DNA of 64,000 nt from Rhodospirillales bacterium (GTDB taxonomy: Bacteria; Pseudomonadota; Alphaproteobacteria; Rhodospirillales; Casp-alpha2). The notes beneath the pieces were generated by a model. It saw only the letters and a list, made by a program, of their open reading frames with translations. It made no database searches and was not told the origin of the DNA. Below are positions 52,724 through 61,487 of this stretch, in pieces. The first letter of the stretch is position 1. Each line of letters begins with the position of its first letter. Location of the stretch: positions 62,001 through 126,000 of the forward strand of contig JAGLED010000001.1 in NCBI GenBank assembly GCA_023145215.1. Direction: 5' to 3'. The translations under genes were made by a program, and so were the position numbers.

Positions 52724-53959
52724 ATGGTGTGGCAGGGGCTGATCGGTATCGTACTGTTTCCGTTGATCGCCTGGACGCTGAGCGAAGACCGTTCGCGCGC
52801 AGATATAAAAGCGATCACGATCGGACTGGTCATCCAGATCGCGCTTGCCGCGTTGTTGCTCGGAGTGCCGGTGATCAAACACGGTTTTATCGCACTCAAC
52901 AGCGTCGTGATCGCCCTCATGGATGCGACCCGCGCCGGCACGGCTTTCGTTTTTGGGTATATCGGCGGCGATACGCCCCCCTTCGAAACCACGGGGCACG
53001 GCACGACATTCAATCTCGCCTTCCAGGCCATCCCGTTGATCCTGGTGGTCAGCGCGATCTCGGCGGTGCTGTTCCATTGGCGCATTCTGCCCAAAATCGT
53101 CGAAGCGGCGGCGTGGCTGCTACAGCGGAGCTTCAGGATCGGCGGCGCACTGGGGATAGGGGTCGCCGCCAACATTTTCGTCGGCATGGTGGAAAGCCCG
53201 CTTTTGGTGAAGCCGTATATCAAACAACTGACCCGGGGCGAATTGTTCGTCCTTATGACCGCCGGCATGGCGACGGTCGCAGGTACCGTCATGGTGCTCT
53301 ATGCAGGCGTCATCGGCCCGGTCATCCCGGGCGCCCTTGGCCATATTCTGACCGCATCGGTCCTGAGCGCCCCGGCAGCGATCACGATCTCCCAGCTGAT
53401 GGTGCCGCTGGACGCCTCAACCCCGGGCAAGATCGACATTCCGGACGACGGCAGCGCCATGGGGGCCGTCACGCGCGGCACCATGGACGGGGTTGCGCTC
53501 GTGATAAATGTCATCGCCATGCTGCTGGTCGCGGTCGCACTGGTGGCTTTGGTCAACGCCCTGCTCGGCGTTCTGCCGGATGTGATGGGCGCGCCGCTGA
53601 CACTTGAGCGCATGCTCGGCTGGATTATGGCGCCGGTCACGTTCGCCATGGGCGTTCCGTGGTCGGAAGCGGTCGCCGCCGGTAGCCTGCTCGGCGTCAA
53701 AACCATTCTCAACGAGTTTATCGCTTACCTGCAGCTTGCCGGGATGGATGCATCGGTCATTTCGGACCGAAGCCGCTTGATCATGACGTATGCGCTCTGC
53801 GGGTTCGCGAACTTCGCCAGCCTGGGGATCATGATCGGCGGCCTTACCACCATGTGTCCGGAACGACGGGACGAGATCATCGGGCTCGGCGGTCGCTCGA
53901 TCATATCCGGAACGCTGGCAACCTGCCTGACCGGCGCGGTCGCCGGTTTCTTCTTTTGA
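52724..53959 (+). CDS. Concentrative nucleoside transporter (CNT family)
   Basis: 411 residues with about ten hydrophobic segments. CNT signatures: VVSAISAVLFHWRILPKIVEAAAWLLQ, GVAANIFVGMVESPLLVKPYIKQLTRGELFVLMTAGMATVAGTVMVLYA, and GVKTILNEFIAYLQL near the C-terminus. It couples proton or sodium entry to nucleoside uptake. The ribosome site is weak. It stands alone, divergent from def and convergent on the DUF4139 gene by 3 bases. Confidence 0.92.
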   Translation: MVWQGLIGIVLFPLIAWTLSEDRSRADIKAITIGLVIQIALAALLLGVPVIKHGFIALNSVVIALMDATRAGTAFVFGYIGGDTPPFETTGHGTTFNLAFQAIPLILVVSAISAVLFHWRILPKIVEAAAWLLQRSFRIGGALGIGVAANIFVGMVESPLLVKPYIKQLTRGELFVLMTAGMATVAGTVMVLYAGVIGPVIPGALGHILTASVLSAPAAITISQLMVPLDASTPGKIDIPDDGSAMGAVTRGTMDGVALVINVIAMLLVAVALVALVNALLGVLPDVMGAPLTLERMLGWIMAPVTFAMGVPWSEAVAAGSLLGVKTILNEFIAYLQLAGMDASVISDRSRLIMTYALCGFANFASLGIMIGGLTTMCPERRDEIIGLGGRSIISGTLATCLTGAVAGFFF

Positions 53960-53962
53960 CGA

Positions 53963-55357
53963 TCAGCGCCGCACGCGCACCCGATATGTGAGATCGACCG
54001 CGCTTTCGGCCGGCACCGCCACCATCCATTCGGCCGCGATCCCATCGCGTACGTGCGTGAGCGACTCCGAGAGAATTTCCCAGTCCCCGGCGATATCCTC
54101 GATTACCTTTACGGTCGCAGCCTTGGTCCCGCCGTTACGGACTTTCAGGGAAAACGCCGTTTCCGTTACCCGATCACCGATGCGGCGGAAATCCGTCTGC
54201 GTGCGCTCCACCGTAACGTCGAACGCGTTGCCAAGGTCGAGCGCGACTTCCTGCGACAACGGTGTATTAGCGATGCTGTCCTCGCCGATGAAGCGCAATG
54301 CGCCTTCCTCGTCACGCACGTACGCGCGTACCAAGCCGGCTGGGAGCGGCACGCCCAGATGGCTAGCGACATCGTTGACGATCATGATCCGCTGGCGCAC
54401 CGGCTGCGGATCTTCAATACCCCGAACGGCACCAAAGACCGGGGCACCGCTTCGGAACTCGAGGACCCGGCGCGACACCACGCCATCCGCCGACAACAGG
54501 CGGAGCTGACGCGTTTCCTTGTCCTTCAGGGTTACCGGCTCCGGCAATTTGTACATGTGAAACGCCGATAGCTCGCTCCGCTGAGGGCCCCCGCCACTAT
54601 CGGACACCATCGCCGCTTCGGCGCGCATCAGGATCTTACCCCTGGCTTGCGGCGATTCACGTTCGACATCACCCGCAACCAGCGACACAAGCGCGGCACT
54701 GAAATCGGTCCCTGCGTTGTTTTGCACCTTGGCCCACGCCGTAATGTCCAAATTGTCATGCGCGGGGTTGAGGACAGCCGTATAGACCGCATTCCAGCTC
54801 AGCCCGTTCGTGAGATACGCCAAACGCGCCGAGGTCAGTTCGGTCAGCGGTTTGGAAAGCGACAGCGAGAGTGTCGGTGCGGGATGCAGACCGGTCGGCA
54901 CATCGGGAAAAACGATCCGGCCCGGCGGATCGGTTTCGATCCGGTCTCCGACTCGAAGGACGAGGCCTTGCGCGACGCTCAGCACCTGTGCGTCCTCCAC
55001 CGTTTCGGCGCCCGTAGCCGGGTTGGTACGCACCAGTTTCACGGATTTGCCGAGCGCGCGTTCCAACAACGCCCGGTGCGTGAGGATATCCGAATCGAGG
55101 GCGATTTCGCGCACTTCGACGTCGTCGCCCAGATCGACACGAACGCTGTCGGCAATCATCATGGGCCCTACGTTGTCGAGACGCAGTGTCGTGCCACTTC
55201 CTGGAACGAGCGTCCTGGCCTCGTCGACCAGCGCCAGGCCATTTGCGTAAACCGTCAGCCTCAGCGCGGATTCCGGCGCGTCCTGGGCGCTGGCCGGTGT
55301 CGCCAACAACAGTCCGGACGCAACAATGGCCGTCATGGATGCAGCACGGAAATTCAT
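53963..55357 (-). CDS. DUF4139 domain-containing secreted protein
   Basis: 464 residues. A cleavable signal peptide (RAASMTAIVASGLLLATPASA) begins the protein; the ATG at 55357 is chosen for that reason, although the frame is open to 55606. The mature part has the DUF4140-like N-terminal region (LTVYANGLALVDEARTL) and a DUF4139 region (LTELTSARLAYLTNGLSWNAVYTAVL ... MYKLPEPVTLKDKETRQL). Bacterial relatives are secreted beta-rich proteins sometimes called mucoidy inhibitor A-like. The function is unknown. It converges on the nucleoside transporter and diverges from rmuC. Confidence 0.82.
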   Translation of the reverse strand: MNFRAASMTAIVASGLLLATPASAQDAPESALRLTVYANGLALVDEARTLVPGSGTTLRLDNVGPMMIADSVRVDLGDDVEVREIALDSDILTHRALLERALGKSVKLVRTNPATGAETVEDAQVLSVAQGLVLRVGDRIETDPPGRIVFPDVPTGLHPAPTLSLSLSKPLTELTSARLAYLTNGLSWNAVYTAVLNPAHDNLDITAWAKVQNNAGTDFSAALVSLVAGDVERESPQARGKILMRAEAAMVSDSGGGPQRSELSAFHMYKLPEPVTLKDKETRQLRLLSADGVVSRRVLEFRSGAPVFGAVRGIEDPQPVRQRIMIVNDVASHLGVPLPAGLVRAYVRDEEGALRFIGEDSIANTPLSQEVALDLGNAFDVTVERTQTDFRRIGDRVTETAFSLKVRNGGTKAATVKVIEDIAGDWEILSESLTHVRDGIAAEWMVAVPAESAVDLTYRVRVRR

Positions 55358-55467
55358 GTGGAACCCTCTTCGTTCGTTGCCGCCAAACCCGTTTCGGGCC
55401 AAGCGATTGCGTATGGAGCCTAGCTCATGCAAGCTTTCGCAGAAGATTTTGACGAAAGAGAGGCAGC

Positions 55468-56562
55468 GTGCAAGTCGACCTTCAGACGCTTCTGATCCTG
55501 GGTGGCCTAGGGGTCGCGGTCGTGGTGATCCTGTTCGCCATTTCGGCCGGTGGGCGCGCGCGGGCGGAACAGGCAGCGAAGTTACAAACGCTCGCCGATA
55601 TCGCACAGTCTTTGGCGCAGGCGCAGACGACCCTTTCGGGGCGGATGGAACAGGCTCAGTCCGACACCAACCAGCGACTCGATGCGTTGTCCAAACGACT
55701 GGGCGACGGTCTGACCGAACAGACGGAACGGACGGGACAGACGCTCAAAGTCCTGCACGAACGGCTCGCCGTAATCGACCACGCACAGAAGAATATCACC
55801 GAACTGTCGCAACAGATGGTCAGCCTGCAGGATATCCTGTCGAACAAGCAGGCCCGCGGCGCCTTCGGCGAAATCCAGTTGAACGATTTGGTAACTGCGG
55901 CCCTGCCCGCTTCCGCTTACGAATTCCAATCCACCCTGTCCAATGGCAGACGCGCCGATTGCATGCTCAAACTGCCGAACCCGCCTGGTTCCATCGTCAT
56001 CGACAGTAAATTTCCGTTGGAAAGCTATGAAACGCTCCGCAACGCCGAAACCGATGCGGCCAAAGTCAGTGCCAGCCGGGAATTTTCCGCTGCCGTCCTC
56101 AAGCATGTGAAGGACATTTCAGAGCGCTACATCCTCCCCGGCGAGACGTCGGAAAGCGCGCTCATGTTTCTGCCGTCAGAGGCCGTATACGCCGAACTGC
56201 ATGCCAACTTCCGGAACGTGGTCGAGGAAGGTTTCCGCCGCCGCGTCTGGATTGTCTCGCCGACAACCCTGATGGCGACGTTAAATACGGTCCGCGCGAT
56301 CCTTCGCGACGTGCACATGCGCGAACAGGCCGACGTCATACAGGCGGAAGTCCACAAGCTGCTGGTGGACATGTCCCGGCTCGACGATCGGGTCAGCAAG
56401 CTCAAGACGCACTTCAATCAGGCACAGAAAGATATCGGCGATATTGAGATCTCGAGCGGCAAGATCATGCGCCGCGGCGCGCGCATCGAAGACCTGCAGC
56501 TCGGCGATGGCGATGATGCTGCGGGGATGCTCGCGCCACCCGACGGCAAGGCTGCCGAATAA
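55468..56562 (+). CDS. rmuC: DNA recombination protein RmuC
   Basis: 364 residues. An N-terminal membrane anchor (about residues 5-24), a long coiled coil (about 30-125), and the RmuC nuclease-fold core starting near 130 with RGAFGEIQLNDLV, ADCMLKLPNPPGSIVIDSKFPLE and FLPSEAVYAELHANF. It limits DNA inversions and large rearrangements. GTG start at 55468 with GAGAGG upstream. Confidence 0.94.
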   Translation: MQVDLQTLLILGGLGVAVVVILFAISAGGRARAEQAAKLQTLADIAQSLAQAQTTLSGRMEQAQSDTNQRLDALSKRLGDGLTEQTERTGQTLKVLHERLAVIDHAQKNITELSQQMVSLQDILSNKQARGAFGEIQLNDLVTAALPASAYEFQSTLSNGRRADCMLKLPNPPGSIVIDSKFPLESYETLRNAETDAAKVSASREFSAAVLKHVKDISERYILPGETSESALMFLPSEAVYAELHANFRNVVEEGFRRRVWIVSPTTLMATLNTVRAILRDVHMREQADVIQAEVHKLLVDMSRLDDRVSKLKTHFNQAQKDIGDIEISSGKIMRRGARIEDLQLGDGDDAAGMLAPPDGKAAE

Positions 56563-56652
56563 CCAAAAATTAATGAAAATCAGGGTCTTATATCATCCAT
56601 AGATATTACGTCGTAGCGTCAAGTTGCCGGGTTTGAGCGGGAAAGGTCTTCA

Positions 56653-57933
56653 ATGGATACGGATGAGTTAAAGAAAATCATCCGCGAACACATTCGCTTC
56701 ATGAGTGGGATCGAGGGCGGGAAACGCGCCGATATCCGCATGAAGGATCTTTCCGGACAGAACTTCAACAAGCTCAATCTTCGCGAGGCGGTGCTGACGG
56801 GGTGCAACTTTCAGCATTCGAAACTGGTCGGCACCGACCTGCGCGGTGCCGATCTTTACGGTTGCAATTTCACAGGCGCCGATCTGAGCCGCGCCAAGCT
56901 GGACCGAGCCGATATGAGAGGTGCGGTCCTTGCCCGCGCCAACCTGGAACACGCATCGATGACCGAGGTCGATCTGCGTGCCGGACAAGTCGCTGAAATC
57001 GTCTGGAAGCTCAAGGGGGCCAACCTCAATAAAGAGGAAAAAGGCCGCGCCGATGAACTCAAGGAGCACATCGCGGAATCCAATTTGCGCGACGCACGCA
57101 TGACCAGCGCCGATCTTGAATCGGCGGAACTTCAGGCGGCAAACTTCGAGAACGCGAACCTCAGCAAGGTGAACCTGAACCGCGCCAAGTTGGGCGGCGC
57201 CATGCTGAAAGGCGCCAATCTTTCGGAAGCCAACCTGTCCGAAGCGGATCTGCAGTCCGCCTGCCTGGACGACTCCAACATGCGTGGCGTCGTCCTCAAC
57301 GCGACCAACATGCAGCATGCCAGCACCAACAACGTCGTGGTGCCGGAAAGCCTGTCGCATCTGGATGACAGCATACGTAACCGGATGGTGCGCCACCACA
57401 AATGGATACGTACCAACGGCAAAGAAGGCCGCCCTGCCAACCTCGAAGGCAGCGATCTGGCCGGCGTCAATTTGCGCGGCGTTAATCTGAGTGGGATGAG
57501 CATCAAGTCGTCGAATCTGGAATCTTGTAATTTCAACGACACTATCTGCCTGTTCACGTTTTTTCAGGAATCGAAACTGAGCAATGCCAGCTTCCGGAAT
57601 GCAGACCTGGACGCCGCGAACTTTCACCATTGCGTCCTCAAGGAGGCGGATTTTCACGGCGCCAAGCTTCGGCCCATCGAGACGGCAAGCGATGATCCGG
57701 ACGTCAAAGCCAAGCGGTGGCGGCCAAATTTCTCCAACGCGATCCTTTCCGGCAGTGAGTTCTCCGGTGCTTACGTGAGTGGCGCTTACTTCCGCGGCGC
57801 CGATTTGACCGGCATCAAAGTGAAAGACACCGTGTTCATCGGGTGCGACTTCGACGATGGCGTTGAGGAAGAACTCAAAAAAGGCGGTGCCGTTTTCAAA
57901 GCCCCAAAGGCGGAACGCGATCCGAAGGGGTGA
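56653..57933 (+). CDS. Pentapeptide-repeat protein
   Basis: 426 residues with more than 25 A(D/N)LXX pentapeptides in two or three blocks (about 35-100, 150-230 and 270-400), which fold as a right-handed quadrilateral beta-helix. The first 30 residues are helical (DELKKIIREHIRFMSGIEGGKRADIRM), and a non-repeat insertion of about 45 residues (RNRMVRHHKWIRTNGKEGRP) lies between the blocks. Some family members mimic DNA to inhibit gyrase; here no such role can be read from the sequence. It precedes the redoxin-hydroxylase gene on the same strand by 111 bases. Confidence 0.9.
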   Translation: MDTDELKKIIREHIRFMSGIEGGKRADIRMKDLSGQNFNKLNLREAVLTGCNFQHSKLVGTDLRGADLYGCNFTGADLSRAKLDRADMRGAVLARANLEHASMTEVDLRAGQVAEIVWKLKGANLNKEEKGRADELKEHIAESNLRDARMTSADLESAELQAANFENANLSKVNLNRAKLGGAMLKGANLSEANLSEADLQSACLDDSNMRGVVLNATNMQHASTNNVVVPESLSHLDDSIRNRMVRHHKWIRTNGKEGRPANLEGSDLAGVNLRGVNLSGMSIKSSNLESCNFNDTICLFTFFQESKLSNASFRNADLDAANFHHCVLKEADFHGAKLRPIETASDDPDVKAKRWRPNFSNAILSGSEFSGAYVSGAYFRGADLTGIKVKDTVFIGCDFDDGVEEELKKGGAVFKAPKAERDPKG

Positions 57934-58044
57934 TCCACGACACGTTGGCGCTCAGGTTTGTCATATTAGCCCTGCGTGATATAAAAGCCATTCGTGAAAT
58001 GGATGTTCCCTGCCGGAAACATCCGGGGGGACGACGAGGATTTT

Positions 58045-59085
58045 ATGACAGGCGAAGCGAACGCTGGGGCCGGGCGGAGCTTTGGCGTCGGCGACCATTC
58101 TCCGGTATTCAGCAGCCCCGACTGCGACGGCGGCACCTTCGATCTTTATTCACATGTAACGGGCCGCCCGACCGTAATGGTTTTCGCGTGTGAAAAATCG
58201 CTCCCCGAAATCGCAAAGATCATTCCCGATGGCTCGGTGCTCGAGTCCGAAAAGGTTCAGGTCGTCACATTTGTTCCGGGCCCCCTCGAACACGTCAAGA
58301 ATGTCAGGGACGCCGCCGGCTGGCCGTACCGAACGGTGCTCGATCCCGGCCGCGAGATTACGACGGGCTTCCAGCAACTCTCCGGCATTCAACCGCCGGC
58401 GGTTTACGTGCTCGACTGCAATCAGCGCATTGCCGGCATGGTCTCGATCAGTGAGATCGGTGAAAACCTGCCACAGTGGATCAAACATCAGACCCAACGG
58501 GCCGCGCATGAGCATTCGGACGAAGTCCTCAACGGCGTCGCACCGGTGCTCGTCGTGCCGCGCGTCCTTGAACCGCAGGAATGCCGCTGGCTGATCGATC
58601 TCTGGCGCGGCGGCGAAAAAAGCGATGGAAAGGTGGCGCTCGGCGCTTCGGCGGCAACGGTCGACGGCGTCGTCAAAACGTTCAAACGACGCGAGGACTA
58701 TGTCGTCAACGACGTCGAAACCGAGCAGAAGATCATCAACATGGTCATGCCGCGCATGGCGCCCGAAGTAATGAAGATCTTCCACTTCGAACGTTGGCGG
58801 CTCGAGGCTTTCCGGATCGGCTGTTACAGGGCGACCGACGAAGGTTTTTTCAACGTCCATCGCGACGACTACAACCCGAGCGTCAAACACCGAAAGTTCG
58901 CCGTCACGGTTAACCTGAACGCGGACGAATACGAAGGCGGCGATTTACGCTTCCCCGAATACGGCAATCAGCTGTACCGCCCGCCGACGGGCGGCGCCAT
59001 CGTATTTTCGTGCTCGATGCTGCACGAAGTCGTCCCGGTCACTGCGGGCGAACGGTTCGTGTTGCTCACGTTCTTGACGGAATAG
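58045..59085 (+). CDS. Fusion: redoxin-like domain + prolyl-4-hydroxylase-type 2OG-Fe(II) oxygenase
   Basis: 346 residues in two domains. Residues 10-150 resemble an AhpC/TSA redoxin (FGVGDHSPVFSSPDCDGGTFDLYSHVTGRPTVMVF, and a late YVLDCNQRIAGMVS strand), but the TPxC peroxidatic site is absent. The C-terminal 180 residues are a prolyl-hydroxylase-like oxygenase: HRDDYNP gives the HxD pair, LHEVVPV the distal His, and GERFVLLTF the 2OG-binding Arg. ATG at 58045 is preferred (GAGG 6 bases upstream); GTG at 57994 is an alternative. The substrate is unknown. Confidence 0.82.
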   Translation: MTGEANAGAGRSFGVGDHSPVFSSPDCDGGTFDLYSHVTGRPTVMVFACEKSLPEIAKIIPDGSVLESEKVQVVTFVPGPLEHVKNVRDAAGWPYRTVLDPGREITTGFQQLSGIQPPAVYVLDCNQRIAGMVSISEIGENLPQWIKHQTQRAAHEHSDEVLNGVAPVLVVPRVLEPQECRWLIDLWRGGEKSDGKVALGASAATVDGVVKTFKRREDYVVNDVETEQKIINMVMPRMAPEVMKIFHFERWRLEAFRIGCYRATDEGFFNVHRDDYNPSVKHRKFAVTVNLNADEYEGGDLRFPEYGNQLYRPPTGGAIVFSCSMLHEVVPVTAGERFVLLTFLTE

Positions 59086-59089
59086 GCCT

Positions 59090-59683
59090 TTAAACCGGCC
59101 TGCGGTCCCGAAGCGCGGCGGCGATGGTGCCGTCGTCCAGGAAATCGAGCTCGCCCCCGACGGGCACGCCGTGAGCCAGGCCCGACACCTTGACACCGTG
59201 CGCGCGAAGCCGGTCGGCGATATAGTGCGCCGTGGTCTGACCGTCGACCGTCGCACTGGTCGCCAGGATCACTTCCGCCGCCGGATTCTCCATCGCACGC
59301 GCGATCAACGCCGGAATGTTCAGATCATCGGGACCGACCCCGTCCAGCGCCGACAGCGTACCGCCAAGCACATGGTACTTACCCTTGAAGCTTGCCGTCC
59401 GTTCGAGCGCCCATAAATCCGCCACGTCTTCGACCACGCAAAGCTGCGATCCGTCGCGCCGTTCATCCCCGCAAATGGCGCAGGGATCGATGGTGTCAAG
59501 ATTACCGCACGTCGAACAGGATCTGACCCTTTCGCCCGCATCTGCAAGTGCCTGGGCCAAGGGCTGCATCAATGATTCGCGGCGCTTCAATAACTGCAAT
59601 ACCGCCCGGCGCGCCGAGCGCGGGCCGAGCCCGGGCAGCTTCGCCAGAAGCTGCACAAGGCGATCGATATCCTGTTCGGCCAT
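59090..59683 (-). CDS. recR: Recombination mediator RecR
   Basis: RecF-pathway repair protein, 197 residues. The N-terminal helix-hairpin-helix ([24 protein letters not shown]), the C4 zinc finger [18 protein letters not shown], and the Toprim domain ([16 protein letters not shown] ... [16 protein letters not shown]) are in order. It lies 10 bases after ybaB, the usual pair. Confidence 0.97.
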   Translation of the reverse strand: MAEQDIDRLVQLLAKLPGLGPRSARRAVLQLLKRRESLMQPLAQALADAGERVRSCSTCGNLDTIDPCAICGDERRDGSQLCVVEDVADLWALERTASFKGKYHVLGGTLSALDGVGPDDLNIPALIARAMENPAAEVILATSATVDGQTTAHYIADRLRAHGVKVSGLAHGVPVGGELDFLDDGTIAAALRDRRPV

Positions 59684-59693
59684 TGGCTAAGCG

Positions 59694-60017
59694 TCAGAAA
59701 GGCAATTGCATGCCCGGCGGCAGCGGCAGGCCACCGGTGATGTCCTGCATTTTCTCGCGCATCAGTTCATCCGACTTTGCGCGCGCATCGTTGATCGCGG
59801 CAACGATCAGGTCTTCCAGAACTTCCGCGTCATCCGGATTGACCAGCGACGGATCGATCAGCACCTTCTTGGCCTCGCCCTTGCCGGTGAGCGTAACTTG
59901 GCACATGCCGCCGCCCGATTTCCCGATAACTTCCAGCTCTTCAAGCTCGCGCTGCATGTCCTGCATCTTCTGCTGGATCTGCTGCGCCTGTTTCATCATC
60001 TGGCCGAGATTTTTCAT
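59694..60017 (-). CDS. YbaB/EbfC nucleoid-associated protein
   Basis: A 107-residue dimeric DNA-binding protein: MKNLGQMMKQAQQIQQKMQD helix, GMCQVTLTGKGEAKKVLIDP strands and a C-terminal Met/Pro tail (GGLPLPPGMQLPF). The frame extends to 60080, but the family start is at 60017. It is coupled to recR. dnaX, which normally precedes it, is 1.5 kb away here. Confidence 0.95.
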   Translation of the reverse strand: MKNLGQMMKQAQQIQQKMQDMQRELEELEVIGKSGGGMCQVTLTGKGEAKKVLIDPSLVNPDDAEVLEDLIVAAINDARAKSDELMREKMQDITGGLPLPPGMQLPF

Positions 60018-60078
60018 AACCGGCGGTGCTCCGTCAGGTTGCTGGGAATTCGTACGCCGGTTCTGTATAACATTTGCC

Positions 60079-60912
60079 ATGCTGCATCAAAACCTGTTCG
60101 TCTTCGATATCGAAACCGTCCCGGACACCGACGCCGCCCCGAACCTGACCGGGATCGAATCGGTGGACGTCGCCGAACGGCGCGCGGCGATCGAGAACTA
60201 TCACCTCGAGGTCACAGACGGAAAGAATGCGTTCCCCCGCCAACCGTTTCACAAAGTCGTCGCCATCTCGTTTCTGGAAGCCGAGATCGAACGTGACGGC
60301 GGCCGCGAGGGGTACATCATGCGCGACCTCCGTTCGGGTGGCGAGGCTGATTATGACGAGGCACGCCTGCTGCAGGGCTTTTTCACCTATCTGGAGCGTC
60401 AGAAGCCGCGGCTTGTCAGTTTCAACGGCCGCACCTTCGACCTGCCGGTGTTGAAGTACCGCGCCATGGTTCACGGCATTTCGGCACCTTGGCTCTACAA
60501 GTCCGGTGACAAGTGGAACAGTTATACCTACCGCTACGCTGCCGATTGGCACTGCGATCTTCTGGACGTCCTAAGGGATTACGGCGCTTCGGCCGCCGTA
60601 AAACTGAACGAGGTCTGTGCCGTCATGGGGTTTCCCGGAAAGTTTGGCGTCGACGGGTCGAAAGTCGCGCAAATGATCGATGACGGGAAAATCGAAGACG
60701 TCCGCAATTATTGCGAAACGGACGTCCTCAACACGTATCTCGTATATCTGCGCTGGCAATTGCACACGGGCACCCTCAACAAGGCCGGCTACAACGCCTG
60801 CGTTGCCGATCTGATCAGCTTCATCGATGCGGAGAAGGACAAACGAGCCTATCTCGGCGACTTTATGGAAGCGTGGGGCGCGGCGTCCGGCAACAGTTTC
60901 CTGTTCGACTGA
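60079..60912 (+). CDS. Predicted 3'-5' exonuclease (DNA polymerase B exonuclease-like)
   Basis: 277 residues in the DnaQ-like RNase H fold (PF10108 type). ExoI motif FVFDIETVPD (residues 7-16), ExoII VSFNGRTFDLPVL, and ExoIII-like NYCETDVLNTYLVYLR with the conserved Tyr-x-x-x-Asp pattern; these supply the metal-binding acids. ATG at 60079 lies 62 bases from the divergent ybaB start. The longer open frame upstream is the antisense of ybaB. It sits on the opposite strand between ybaB and dnaX, interrupting that normally continuous operon. Confidence 0.88.
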   Translation: MLHQNLFVFDIETVPDTDAAPNLTGIESVDVAERRAAIENYHLEVTDGKNAFPRQPFHKVVAISFLEAEIERDGGREGYIMRDLRSGGEADYDEARLLQGFFTYLERQKPRLVSFNGRTFDLPVLKYRAMVHGISAPWLYKSGDKWNSYTYRYAADWHCDLLDVLRDYGASAAVKLNEVCAVMGFPGKFGVDGSKVAQMIDDGKIEDVRNYCETDVLNTYLVYLRWQLHTGTLNKAGYNACVADLISFIDAEKDKRAYLGDFMEAWGAASGNSFLFD

Positions 60913-60920
60913 GCGGCGGG

Positions 60921-61487
60921 TCAGGTTTCCGGATCGAAGTAATTCTCGAGATCGATTTCCGCGTCGACATATTCTTCGATCGTCTGCGGAACATCGTCGT
61001 AATACCCAACGCAGAGAACCCGGTCGAGCGGCGCGTCAGGTGCGGAACGGCACGGCATCCGCAGCATCGCTTCGTACTTCCGGTCCCAGGCCTTTTCGCC
61101 AAGGCAGGCAACGAAAAGCGACGGTCGGACGTTTTCAATGACCCAGCGGTATTGTTCTTCCGAGTACCGTGCGTGTCGCGCCGGTGCGAGCCCGTTGATC
61201 CTGAGGCCTGTCATATCGACGCCGTTAAAGCTGGCGACCCGGGTGCCCCAGTAACGATACACGCCAAATCCGGGTTTATGATCGACGTCGAGCAGGATCA
61301 TTCGCGGCAGGATCTTGCTTTCGAAATCAAGGAAGTCCAGCTCGCCCCACACGGGCACGTCGCCATCGCGCATTTTTGAACGCCAAACAACAAGTGCCTC
61401 ACACAATTCGGGAATACGCATGTCCTCGACGTCGACCCGATAGAAATCAGGTCTGTCGGCTAACAGGCGATCCGAATCGGCACTCAA
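60921..61487 (-). CDS. PAS_5-family protein coupled to dnaX
   Basis: 188 residues. Family landmarks: WGELDFLDFESKILPRMILLDVD, then GVYRYWGTRVASFNGVDMTGLRI, and a long helix RYSEEQYRWVIENVRPS; the closing strands are YEAMLRMPC and LDRVLCVGYYDDVP. It has no output domain. The start is TTG at 61487, which overlaps the dnaX stop as TTGA, with GAGGAC upstream; a later ATG at 61421 would cut into the fold. Paralogue of the protein at 3447. Role unknown. Confidence 0.75.
   Translation of the reverse strand: MSADSDRLLADRPDFYRVDVEDMRIPELCEALVVWRSKMRDGDVPVWGELDFLDFESKILPRMILLDVDHKPGFGVYRYWGTRVASFNGVDMTGLRINGLAPARHARYSEEQYRWVIENVRPSLFVACLGEKAWDRKYEAMLRMPCRSAPDAPLDRVLCVGYYDDVPQTIEEYVDAEIDLENYFDPET

Noticed and set aside
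56668-57657. 329-residue minus-strand frame opposite the pentapeptide gene
   Set aside because: Its apparent repetitiveness is the mirror of the pentapeptide repeats.
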